NCBI RefSeq assembly: GCF_020010905.1
Contig: NZ_JAGJBY010000002.1
Coordinates: 434,001 to 498,000 of the forward strand
Source of the DNA: Streptomyces acidiscabies
Lineage (GTDB): Bacteria; Actinomycetota; Actinomycetes; Streptomycetales; Streptomycetaceae
Length of the DNA stretch: 64,000 bases
Direction of reading: 5' to 3'
Position numbers and translations under genes: made by a program
Shown: positions 43,031 to 51,371 of the stretch, one piece after another
Position numbering within the stretch: the first letter of the stretch is position 1
Layout of the letters: every line of letters begins with the position of its first letter
Notes under the pieces: generated by a model
The model's database searches: none
Seen by the model: only the letters and a program-made list of their open reading frames with translations
What the model was told of the DNA's origin: nothing

Positions 43031-43377
43031 CGCGGTCCTCCTCGGGTGGGTGGGGGTCATGATGCAGGCCGCAGATGAGGGTGAGGTGTGACAGGCAGGG
43101 GGGAGGCGTGGGGTTGACGTGACGGTCGGGGGCAACTGGCCCCGGGTGGCGGGTGGTTCGGTCACTTCGGGTGCCGGTGCGGTGAATGTCCGGGCGGGCG
43201 TGGCGGGGTGACGGAGGACGAGGTCGGTGGAAGGAGGTGAGGATGGCTCAACGGCGGTGTACCTATTGGCCGGAATGTGAAGAAGGGGGGTGCGAGGAGA
43301 GGGGGGTCTGGGCGTCGGGCACTTGGCGGGTAGGGGACAATGGAGGCTCTGTCAGGGCGGGTTGCATGAGGGGACGC

Positions 43378-45201
43378 ATGTCGGAGGCGGAGCGGGCGGG
43401 GACATCCCGTCAGGACAAGAGCGCACGTCTCCTCGCCGGGCGGTACCGGCTGGGAGGCGTACTCGGCCGCGGCGGCATGGGGACGGTGTGGCGCGCGGAG
43501 GACGAGACGCTCGGGCGGACCGTCGCCGTCAAGGAGCTGAGGTTCCCGTCGAGCATCGACGACGAGGAGAAGCGCCGGCTCATCACGCGCACGCTGCGCG
43601 AGGCCAAGGCGATCGCGAAGATCCGCAACAACAGCGCGGTGACCGTCTTCGACGTGGTCGACGAGGACGACCGGCCGTGGATCGTCATGGAGCTGGTCGA
43701 GGGGCGCTCGCTCGCGGAGGTCATCCGTGAGGACGGCCTGCTGAAGCCCCGGCGCGCGGCCGAGGTCGGGCTCGCGATCCTCGACGTGCTGCGGGCGGCG
43801 CACCGCGCGGGCATCCTGCACCGGGACGTGAAGCCGTCGAACGTGCTGATCGCCGAGGACGGCCGGGTCGTGCTCACCGACTTCGGCATCGCGCAGGTCG
43901 AGGGCGACCCGTCGATCACCTCGACCGGGATGCTCGTCGGCGCCCCCTCGTACATCGCCCCCGAGCGCGCGCGGGGCCACAAGCCCGGCCCCGCGGCCGA
44001 CCTCTGGTCGCTGGGCGGCCTGCTGTACGCGGCGGTCGAGGGCGCCCCGCCGTACGACAAGGGCTCGGCGATCGCGACGCTCACGGCGGTGATGACCGAA
44101 CCGCTGGAGGAGCCGAAGAACGCGGGCCCCCTCAGGGACGTCATCTACGGGCTGCTCACCAAGGACCCCGTGCGGCGCCTCGACGACGCGGGTGCGCGCA
44201 GGCTGCTGGAGCGGGTCGTCTACGCGCCCGAGGCCGAGGAGCCGCCGCCGCTGGACGTGACGCAGGCCGTGCCGATGGTGGCGCCGCCGGAGCAGGCGGA
44301 CAAGCCGCGGAAGGCCGCCGTCACGGCCGGTGCCCCCGCCGCCGGGCGCACCGAGTCGGCGGCGGGCAGCGGTCCCGCACCGGCGAACGCCCCCGTGGCC
44401 GGGCGCAGTTCGGGCTGGCCCGTCATGGAGCCGCCGGACCTGCCCGCGCGGCCGGTGCAGCGGGCGCCGCTGACGGACGTGGTGCCGAAGCGGACGCTGG
44501 TCATCATCGCGGTGGTCGTGGTGCTCGCCGTGATCGGCACGGTCCTCGCCGTCACCCTCGGCGGGGACGGCGGCGCCGACGACTCGGGCGCGGAGGGCGG
44601 CAAGCAGACCGTCGCGAGCGAGGGCGTCGGCACCAAGGAGGACCAGTCGGACGGCACGCGCACGGACGGGTCGGCCGGCCGGTCCGCCGAGCCCGGTGCC
44701 TCCGCCCCGGCCGGCGGGACCGCGCCCACCGGCGGCACCGGCACGCAGGTGTCGCCCTCGGCGGACGGCGCGGCGGTGTCGACGCACAAGGGCGGCCAGG
44801 GGTACACGATCGGGCTGCCCGCAGGGTGGAAGTTCGGTACGGCCAGCTCCGCGGGCGACCGGTTCACCGGGCCCGGCGGGCAGAAGCTGCTCGTCGCCTG
44901 GACCAGTACACCCAAGGGCGACGCCGTCGCGGACTGGACGGCCCAGGAGAAGTCCATGCTGCGCGCGCAGTACCGCAAGATCCGAATAGAGGCGGTGGAC
45001 TACCGGGGCTGGAACACGGCCGACTGGGAGTTCACCTACACGGAGAGCGGTACCTCGTACCGGACCATCGACAGAGGCTTCGTCGTCAGCGAAACGCAGG
45101 GGTACGCGCTCATGTACACGGCCGAGGCCGCCGACTGGGACGGTGAGCTGCGGAAGTCCACCTGGACGGCGCTCACGGAGAGTTTCCAGCCCAAGAAGTG
45201 A
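43378..45201 (+). CDS. Membrane Ser/Thr protein kinase 1
   Basis: A 607-residue Hanks-type kinase. Glycine loop LGRGGMGTVW, VAVKEL Lys, HRDVKPSNVL, DFG and SYIAPE are all intact. A Pro/Ala linker leads to one membrane span (TLVIIAVVVVLAVIGTVLAVTL) and an extracellular domain (GYTIGLPAGWKFG...WTALTESFQPKK). No PASTA repeats. First of four kinase-like genes in a row. ATG 43378 is used; a perfect ribosome site lies before an in-frame ATG at 43243, but codon use there is poor. The gap 43031-43377 holds no separate gene. Confidence 0.92.
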   Translation: MSEAERAGTSRQDKSARLLAGRYRLGGVLGRGGMGTVWRAEDETLGRTVAVKELRFPSSIDDEEKRRLITRTLREAKAIAKIRNNSAVTVFDVVDEDDRPWIVMELVEGRSLAEVIREDGLLKPRRAAEVGLAILDVLRAAHRAGILHRDVKPSNVLIAEDGRVVLTDFGIAQVEGDPSITSTGMLVGAPSYIAPERARGHKPGPAADLWSLGGLLYAAVEGAPPYDKGSAIATLTAVMTEPLEEPKNAGPLRDVIYGLLTKDPVRRLDDAGARRLLERVVYAPEAEEPPPLDVTQAVPMVAPPEQADKPRKAAVTAGAPAAGRTESAAGSGPAPANAPVAGRSSGWPVMEPPDLPARPVQRAPLTDVVPKRTLVIIAVVVVLAVIGTVLAVTLGGDGGADDSGAEGGKQTVASEGVGTKEDQSDGTRTDGSAGRSAEPGASAPAGGTAPTGGTGTQVSPSADGAAVSTHKGGQGYTIGLPAGWKFGTASSAGDRFTGPGGQKLLVAWTSTPKGDAVADWTAQEKSMLRAQYRKIRIEAVDYRGWNTADWEFTYTESGTSYRTIDRGFVVSETQGYALMYTAEAADWDGELRKSTWTALTESFQPKK

Positions 45202-45379
45202 GACGGACGCTTCCGGGCGGCCCGTACGGGGGATGGACCGGGATATATGGCAACCGCTCTTTGCGAGTTGCCTCCGGCACGTATCGTGAGTGCTTGCGGA
45301 CCGTACGCATCCAGGTAGAGGTGCACAACGGAGCGCGACGCGAACGGAATTGACAGACCGGGCGGCCGGGGGAGGCACG

Positions 45380-47956
45380 ATGGACGACTACGCGGGTCGG
45401 GTGCTCGCCGACCGCTACCGGCTGCCGCTGCCGCCGTCCGAGGCGTACGAACTCAGCGAGACCCGGGCCTTCGACACGTACAGCGGCCAAGAAGTCCTCG
45501 TCCGGCAGGTGCCGTTGCCCGAGGTCGTCGAGGCGGAGGTGCTCGACGCGGAGGGGCTGCCGGAGGGCTTCACCGCGCGCGAGCGCGCGTACGGCGCCGG
45601 TGCGAGCACCCGCAGGCCCGCCGACCCTGTCGTACGGCGCGCCCTCGAAGCCGCGCAGGCCGCCGCGCGGATCCCCGACCACCCCCGGCTCGACCAGGTC
45701 TTCGACGTGTTCGCCGAGGGCGGCTCGCTGTGGATAGTGAGCGAACTCGTGGGCGCGCGCCCGCTCGCCGAGCTGCTCGCGGAGAAGCCGCTCACGCCGT
45801 ACCGGGCCGCCGAGGTCGCCTCCGACGTGCTGATGGCGCTCCGGGTGCTGCACGCGCACGGCTGGGTGCACCGCAACATCACCGCGCGGACCGTCCTCGT
45901 GTGCGACGACGGGCGGATCGTCCTCACCGGCCTCGCGGTCGGCGCGGCCGAGGAGGCGCTGTGCGGGAACGACCCGGTGCCCACCGAGGACGGACCGCTG
46001 CCCAGGACCGTCTCCGTGCCGCCCCTCGGGGACGGTGGGACGGACCCCGAGGCCGCGCGCCGGGCCGCGATAGAGGCACGGGCCGCGGGCCGGCTCCCCG
46101 GCGGCGCGACCGGCAACGGCGGCACGTTCGGCAACGGCACGGCGGCGGCCCCGGCCGGTGAACTCGCCCCGCCCACCGCGCCCTCGGAGACCGGCGGCGA
46201 CATCCGCGCCGCGCGCGCCGGGGCCATCGCCGCGTACCGCGCGGGCGCGCGGGCGGCGGCCCGGGTCCAGGAGGCCGAGCAGAACGGGAAGGCGCTGGAG
46301 AGCGGGCGGGCGCCGGAGAACGGGCGCACCGTGCTGCCGGGCGCGCGGGGGGAGGGCTCGCACGGGCAGATCGCCGATCCGTACGGGGTGCGCGAGGCGC
46401 AGGGCCTCGCCGGTTCGTACGGCTCCCGCGAAGCGCAAGGGCTCGCCGGTCCCTACGGCGCCGGTGGGGCGCAGGGTTTCGGCGGCTCGCACGGCGCCCG
46501 TGAGACGCCGGACGTCGCCAGCCCGTACGGCATACGCGATCCCCGGACCCCTCGCCCCGAGTCAACGCAGGCACCCGTCACTCCCACCCGATGGAGTGAC
46601 CTCGCGGCGGGAACTCCGTCGGCGGCCCCGGCCGTTGAGCAGGCAGACACCGCTCGCCTCGGCCACACCGTCCCGCAGCAGCCGACCCCGACGTCCGCCC
46701 CGACCACCGCCCTCGCCGCCGAGCGTGCCCGCCAGGCACGGATGGCCGTCGTGGGACCCGTCACCGAGCGCTGGGCCCCCGAGCAGGCCGGACCGGTCCA
46801 CGAGAACTGGCAGCTGGCCGCGCCCATCGGCCCCGCCACCGACCTGTGGGCGCTCGGCGCGCTGCTCTTCAGGTCGGTCCAGGGACACGCGCCCTACCCG
46901 GAGGAGTCGACGGCCGAACTCGTCCAGATGGTGTGCGGCGAGCCTCCGGCGTTCGCCGAGGAGTGCGGGCCGCTCAGGCCGGTCGTGGAGTCGCTGCTGC
47001 GCCAGGACCCGACCGAGCGGCCGGACTTCGAGGAACTGCGCGGCTGGCTGCGGTCGCTGGTGCGGTCGGCGCCCGAGGCGGAGGCAGGCGCGTACGTCGT
47101 CACCGCGCCGCCCGCCGACCCGCGACGGCTGCCGATCATCCGCCGCAAGGGCGAGCTGGTGCGCCGGCGCAAGGCCAAGGCGAAGGCCGCAGCGGGAGGC
47201 GCGCACGCCCGGCACAAGCGGGGCCGCGCCGAGCCGGAGCGTTCGCCGCGCAACCTGGGGCGGACGCTGCTGGTGATCGTCCTGCTCCTGCTGGCGGGGG
47301 CCATCGCGTACGCGGTGTTCTTCATGCCGAAGGCAAGCGAGGAGGGGGCCGCGAACAGTCCCAGCTCCTCGGCGGGAGCCACCGAGCCCGCCGGGGCGAC
47401 CGCCTCGCCGCCGCCCGCCAGCAGCGAACCCCGGCCCGACCAGTCGACGCCGGGGGGCGACGAGACGACGGCGGGCACGTCCACGCAGGCCGGGTCCGAC
47501 GTGGCCGACGGGTTCACGCTGCGCGCGGACGACGCCGGGTTCAAGGTCGCCGTGGCCGACGGGTGGGAGCGGTCGCCGAAGAACGGGCGCGGGCAGGTCG
47601 TCTACTCGCACGGGGACTTCGAGCTGATCGTCGTACCCGGGAGGGACAGCGCCGCGGCCAACGGGAGTGATCCGATGGCCTATCAGCGGGACAAGGAGAG
47701 CGAGCTGGAGCCCTACCGGCAGTCCAGTTGGGCGACCGCGTCGGGGCTGAGGAACATCCAGGTCGGGCAGCAGAAGATGGCCGAGGGGCAGTTCACCTGG
47801 ACGAGTGACGGCGGGCAGGAGTTGTTCGTGCGCAACCGGGCAGTTCTCATCGCGGGGCGGTACCACGTCGTCCAGGTGCGAGGGCCGGAGGCGGAGCGGG
47901 ACGAGGTGACGCGGCTGTACGAACAGGCCGCCGAGAGCTACCGGTACACCGGCTGA
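45380..47956 (+). CDS. Membrane pseudokinase
   Basis: An 858-residue kinase-like protein without a working active site: the VAVK Lys is VLVRQV, HRD is HRN (HGWVHRNITARTV) and DFG is LTGLAV. Between the N and C parts of the kinase fold lies a 230-residue low-complexity insert with REAQGLAGxYG repeats. Then ATDLWALGALLF resumes. A membrane span (LLVIVLLLLAGAIAYAVFF) and an extracellular domain (GFKVAVADGWERS...) follow, similar to the neighbours. Likely a scaffold or regulator of the adjacent kinases. Confidence 0.88.
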   Translation: MDDYAGRVLADRYRLPLPPSEAYELSETRAFDTYSGQEVLVRQVPLPEVVEAEVLDAEGLPEGFTARERAYGAGASTRRPADPVVRRALEAAQAAARIPDHPRLDQVFDVFAEGGSLWIVSELVGARPLAELLAEKPLTPYRAAEVASDVLMALRVLHAHGWVHRNITARTVLVCDDGRIVLTGLAVGAAEEALCGNDPVPTEDGPLPRTVSVPPLGDGGTDPEAARRAAIEARAAGRLPGGATGNGGTFGNGTAAAPAGELAPPTAPSETGGDIRAARAGAIAAYRAGARAAARVQEAEQNGKALESGRAPENGRTVLPGARGEGSHGQIADPYGVREAQGLAGSYGSREAQGLAGPYGAGGAQGFGGSHGARETPDVASPYGIRDPRTPRPESTQAPVTPTRWSDLAAGTPSAAPAVEQADTARLGHTVPQQPTPTSAPTTALAAERARQARMAVVGPVTERWAPEQAGPVHENWQLAAPIGPATDLWALGALLFRSVQGHAPYPEESTAELVQMVCGEPPAFAEECGPLRPVVESLLRQDPTERPDFEELRGWLRSLVRSAPEAEAGAYVVTAPPADPRRLPIIRRKGELVRRRKAKAKAAAGGAHARHKRGRAEPERSPRNLGRTLLVIVLLLLAGAIAYAVFFMPKASEEGAANSPSSSAGATEPAGATASPPPASSEPRPDQSTPGGDETTAGTSTQAGSDVADGFTLRADDAGFKVAVADGWERSPKNGRGQVVYSHGDFELIVVPGRDSAAANGSDPMAYQRDKESELEPYRQSSWATASGLRNIQVGQQKMAEGQFTWTSDGGQELFVRNRAVLIAGRYHVVQVRGPEAERDEVTRLYEQAAESYRYTG

Positions 47957-48080
47957 GACCGGGTTCCCGGAACGCGTCCGAAGCGACAACCGTCACAGTG
48001 CTGTCTCCATGGGCCCCCTTTGGTTCCACGGACGTCGGCCGGTCTTTACGCTGAGCCTGTCAAGAGCATTGCGGGGCAAC

Positions 48081-49880
48081 GTGAATCAGATGCAGGGCCT
48101 GCTCATCGCGGGCCGCTACCGGCTCGTCGACTCCATCGGGAGCGGCGGCATGGGCCGTGTGTGGCGTGCGCACGATGAGCTGCTGCACCGGGCCGTCGCG
48201 ATCAAGGAGCTGACCGCAGCCCTCTACGTCGCCGAGGCCGACCAGCCCGTCCTGCTCGCCCGGACCCGGGCCGAGGCGCGCGCGGCGGCGCGGATCAACC
48301 ACTCCGCCGTCGTCACCGTCCACGACGTCCTCGAACACGACGGTCGGCCCTGGATCGTGATGGAACTCGTCGAGGGGCGCTCGCTCGCCGACGCGGTCAA
48401 AGCCGACGGGCGGGTCGAGCCCACCGAGGCCGCGCGGATCGGGATGTGGGTGCTGCGGGCGCTGCGCGCGGCGCACTCCGCGGGCGTGCTGCACCGGGAT
48501 GTGAAGCCTGGCAACGTTCTCCTCTCCGAGGACGGGCGGGTGCTGCTCACCGACTTCGGTATCGCGCAGATCGAGGGGGATACGACGATCACCCGTACGG
48601 GTGAGGTCGTCGGGTCCGTGGACTACCTCGCGCCCGAGCGGGTACGCGGCAACGACCCCGGGCCCTCCTCCGACCTGTGGGCGCTCGGCGCGACGCTGTA
48701 CACCGCCGTCGAGGGGCGCTCGCCCTTCCGGCGTACGTCTCCGCTGAGCACGATGCAGGCTGTCGTTCAGGAAGAGGCTGCCGATCCGCAGCACGCGGGG
48801 GTGCTCGGGCCGGTCATCACCGCGCTGCTGCGCAAGGATCCCGCTACGCGGCCTGGTATCGCCGAGGCTGAGCAGATGCTGGCGGAGGTTGCCGAGGGGC
48901 GGCGGGCGCATGGGGCTCAGGCGTATGTGCCTACGCAGTATGGGGGCGGTGGGTACGGGGCTTCTGGGCAGGGGGTTGAGTCGGGGGCGGGGTTCGGGAG
49001 CGGGTCCAACGGGGTTTATGGGGTCGGTGGGACCAGCGGGGTTGGTGGGGCTGCGGGTGGGACGGTCGGTGGGGGGAGCAACGGGGCTGGCTTCGGGACT
49101 GTCGGTGGCAGCAATGGGAGTGGTGGGGCCGGGTTCGCGGGTGGTGGGGACGGGTTCGGGTCCGGGGGCGGGGTGCCCTCGTACGGTGGTGGGGGCGAAG
49201 TGCACTCCGCCGGGGGCGGTGTCGTGCAGGCTCCGCCCAAGCGGCGGCGGTTGCGGACGCTCGCTCTCGTCGTCGTGCTCGCCGCGCTCGTCGGTGGGGG
49301 GACCGCCGTCGCCTTTCAGCGGTGGGACGAGGGGCGGCAGAGTGGGGGTTCGTCCTCCGCCGGGGCCTCGCCGAGTCCGTCCGCCGTCGAGGGGGCCGTG
49401 CCCGACTCCTGGGTCGAGGTGAACGATCCGCTCGGGTTCGGGCTGTCCCTGCCCAAGGGGTGGAACCGGCAGGTCTTCCAGGACGACGGGGATCTCAAGC
49501 AGATCGACTACACGCCGGACAACGGCAAGCACTTCCTCCGCATCGCCATGGACATCTCGCCCGACTACGCCGATCCGCACGCCCATCAGATCGACCTGGA
49601 GAAGCAGCTTCAGCGGCTCGTCGACTATCGGCGCGTCAAGCTGGAGGAGAACCTGTACCGGGACCGCAAGGGGTCCGAGTGGGAGTACACGTGGACGGCG
49701 CTCGCCAAGGACACGAAGTTCCCGGGGTCTCGGCGGGCGGTCGAGGAGACGTACGTCGCGCATGACGGGACGGAGTACGCGATCTATATGTCGTCGCCGG
49801 TGGAGGATTGGGCTGCCGCGGCCAAGCAGTTCACGTCCGTGTTGAAGAGTTGGCGGGAAGCGGATCGGTCGGGGGGCTGA
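48081..49880 (+). CDS. Membrane Ser/Thr protein kinase 2
   Basis: A 599-residue kinase with intact motifs: IGSGGMGRVW, VAIKEL, HRDVKPGNVL, DFG, DYLAPE. A Gly-rich linker of about 100 residues leads to a membrane span (LRTLALVVVLAALVGGGTAVAF) and an extracellular domain (PLGFGLSLPKGWNRQ...). GTG 48081 or ATG 48090 are both possible starts; no clear ribosome site. The extracellular domains of kinases 1, 2 and the pseudokinase share the GxxxxLPxGW pattern, suggesting related ligands. Confidence 0.92.
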   Translation: MNQMQGLLIAGRYRLVDSIGSGGMGRVWRAHDELLHRAVAIKELTAALYVAEADQPVLLARTRAEARAAARINHSAVVTVHDVLEHDGRPWIVMELVEGRSLADAVKADGRVEPTEAARIGMWVLRALRAAHSAGVLHRDVKPGNVLLSEDGRVLLTDFGIAQIEGDTTITRTGEVVGSVDYLAPERVRGNDPGPSSDLWALGATLYTAVEGRSPFRRTSPLSTMQAVVQEEAADPQHAGVLGPVITALLRKDPATRPGIAEAEQMLAEVAEGRRAHGAQAYVPTQYGGGGYGASGQGVESGAGFGSGSNGVYGVGGTSGVGGAAGGTVGGGSNGAGFGTVGGSNGSGGAGFAGGGDGFGSGGGVPSYGGGGEVHSAGGGVVQAPPKRRRLRTLALVVVLAALVGGGTAVAFQRWDEGRQSGGSSSAGASPSPSAVEGAVPDSWVEVNDPLGFGLSLPKGWNRQVFQDDGDLKQIDYTPDNGKHFLRIAMDISPDYADPHAHQIDLEKQLQRLVDYRRVKLEENLYRDRKGSEWEYTWTALAKDTKFPGSRRAVEETYVAHDGTEYAIYMSSPVEDWAAAAKQFTSVLKSWREADRSGG

Positions 49881-49896
49881 GGTTCGTGGGTGGGTC

Positions 49897-50008
49897 GGGG
49901 GTGCGGGGGTGCGGCGAGCCCGTTGCGGGGACGATGGGCCCCCGTTTCCAAGGAAGCCCGCAACCGACTGTGTAAGCAACGGGCTGCGCCGCACCCCCGC
50001 ACCCCGCT
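49897..50008. repeat. Large imperfect inverted repeat after kinase 2
   Basis: A 29-base arm with GGTGCGGGGGTGCGGCG and GCCCGTTGC (49897-49926) recurs inverted at 49976-50006 with one extra base. A nested GTTGCGGG/CCCGCAAC alternative pairing lies inside. Likely a strong terminator or folded 3' end; it fills most of the 298-base gap. Confidence 0.7.
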
Positions 50009-50178
50009 CCCCGCCGTTCGCGGCTGTCCCGCCGTGGGGCTTCCTGGTTCGGTTTTCGTCGGGCTTGGTTTTCCAGCGGTGCTTTCTCGGGGGGCTTCTG
50101 GTGGTTCGTCGGGTTCCCTCCGGGCTTGCGATCCGCTCGCGTTGATAATCCGGTGGTTCGCACGGTAGTCATGGGGGC

Positions 50179-51225
50179 ATGAGCGACGACCGGGGTGCTG
50201 GGGATGATGGGGACGGGCTGATAGTGGGTGGGCGGTATCGCCTTCTCGGGGGGACGGGAGTTGTTCGGCGGGCCTGGGATGTGGAGGCTGGGCGGGAGGT
50301 TGCCGTCAAGGCGCCTCGGGTGCCTGGGGCGCCGGGGGGTGAGGAGTTTCGGCGGGCCGCTCATCGGCTTTATCAGGAGGCTCGGGCTGCGGCTCGGGTG
50401 GAGCATCCCGGGGCTGTTGTCATCCATGACGTTGTGGTGGAGGGGGAGGATCAACTTCCCTGGGTGGTCATGGAGTTGGTCGAGGGGGAGTCGCTCGCCG
50501 AGGCTTTGGAGCGGGGGCCTCTGGGGGTTGTCGAGGCCGCTCGCGTTGGGGGCGTCGTGTTGGGGGCTCTGCGGGCCGCGCACGCCGTGGGGATCGTGCA
50601 TCGGGACGTGCGGCCCGAGCATGTGCTGCTGGGGGTGGACGGGCGGGTCGTGGTGACCGACTTCGGGATCGCTCATGGGTACGAAGACGGGGGCCCCGTA
50701 AGGGAGTTGGAGTTCGCGGCGCCGGAGCGGGCCGCCGGGGGGCATGCGGGGGCCGAGTCGGATCTGTGGTCGCTCGGGGTGTTGTTGTATGCCGCCGTCG
50801 AAGGGGTGTCGCCGTTCCGGCGGGGTACGGCCGAGGAGACGCTCGCGGCGGTCCTCGCCGGGGAGGTGCCCGAGCCGGTGCGGGCCGGTCGACTGGGGGT
50901 GCTGCTCTCGGGGTTGCTCGTGAAGGAGCCAGGGGAGCGGATGGGGGCGGGTGAGGTGGAGGAGGTGTTGAGGGCGGTCTCCGGGAGTGGTGCCGAGGGG
51001 TCCGCGCAAGGGGGTGTCGTACCTGAGGGGGACGCACGAGAGGAGCGCGCTCGGGGTGTCGTACCTGAGGCCGAGGCGCCGGAGGACCGTACCCGAGTCG
51101 TCGTACCTGAGAGTGAGGCGCCTGACGAGCCTGCCCGAGTCGTCGTGGCCGAGGACCAGAGCGAGTACGGCGTCCAGGAGCCGGCCCGGCGGCGCCCCTT
51201 CCCGCTCAGCCTCTTCTTCGGGTGA
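50179..51225 (+). CDS. Cytosolic Ser/Thr kinase-like protein, altered active site
   Basis: A 348-residue kinase domain with no membrane span. VAVKAP Lys and DFG are kept, but the glycine loop is shortened (LLGGTGVVRRAWD) and the catalytic loop is HRDVRPEHVLL, with Arg and His in place of Lys and Asn. The C-terminus has three repeats of VVPExEAPx. Activity is uncertain. Fourth kinase-like gene of the cluster. Confidence 0.88.
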   Translation: MSDDRGAGDDGDGLIVGGRYRLLGGTGVVRRAWDVEAGREVAVKAPRVPGAPGGEEFRRAAHRLYQEARAAARVEHPGAVVIHDVVVEGEDQLPWVVMELVEGESLAEALERGPLGVVEAARVGGVVLGALRAAHAVGIVHRDVRPEHVLLGVDGRVVVTDFGIAHGYEDGGPVRELEFAAPERAAGGHAGAESDLWSLGVLLYAAVEGVSPFRRGTAEETLAAVLAGEVPEPVRAGRLGVLLSGLLVKEPGERMGAGEVEEVLRAVSGSGAEGSAQGGVVPEGDAREERARGVVPEAEAPEDRTRVVVPESEAPDEPARVVVAEDQSEYGVQEPARRRPFPLSLFFG

Positions 51226-51371
51226 CCCGGCGGCGACTTACCGGGCACCTCGGCGGCAACCCCCTGATCAGCACCTTCCTTGCCAGTGAACGCTGGCGCG
51301 GTGTGCGGGTGCGGTGAATCCGCGTTACCGACGGGTACCCAAAGGCGTGGCGGCGGCATACCCTGCGCGTC

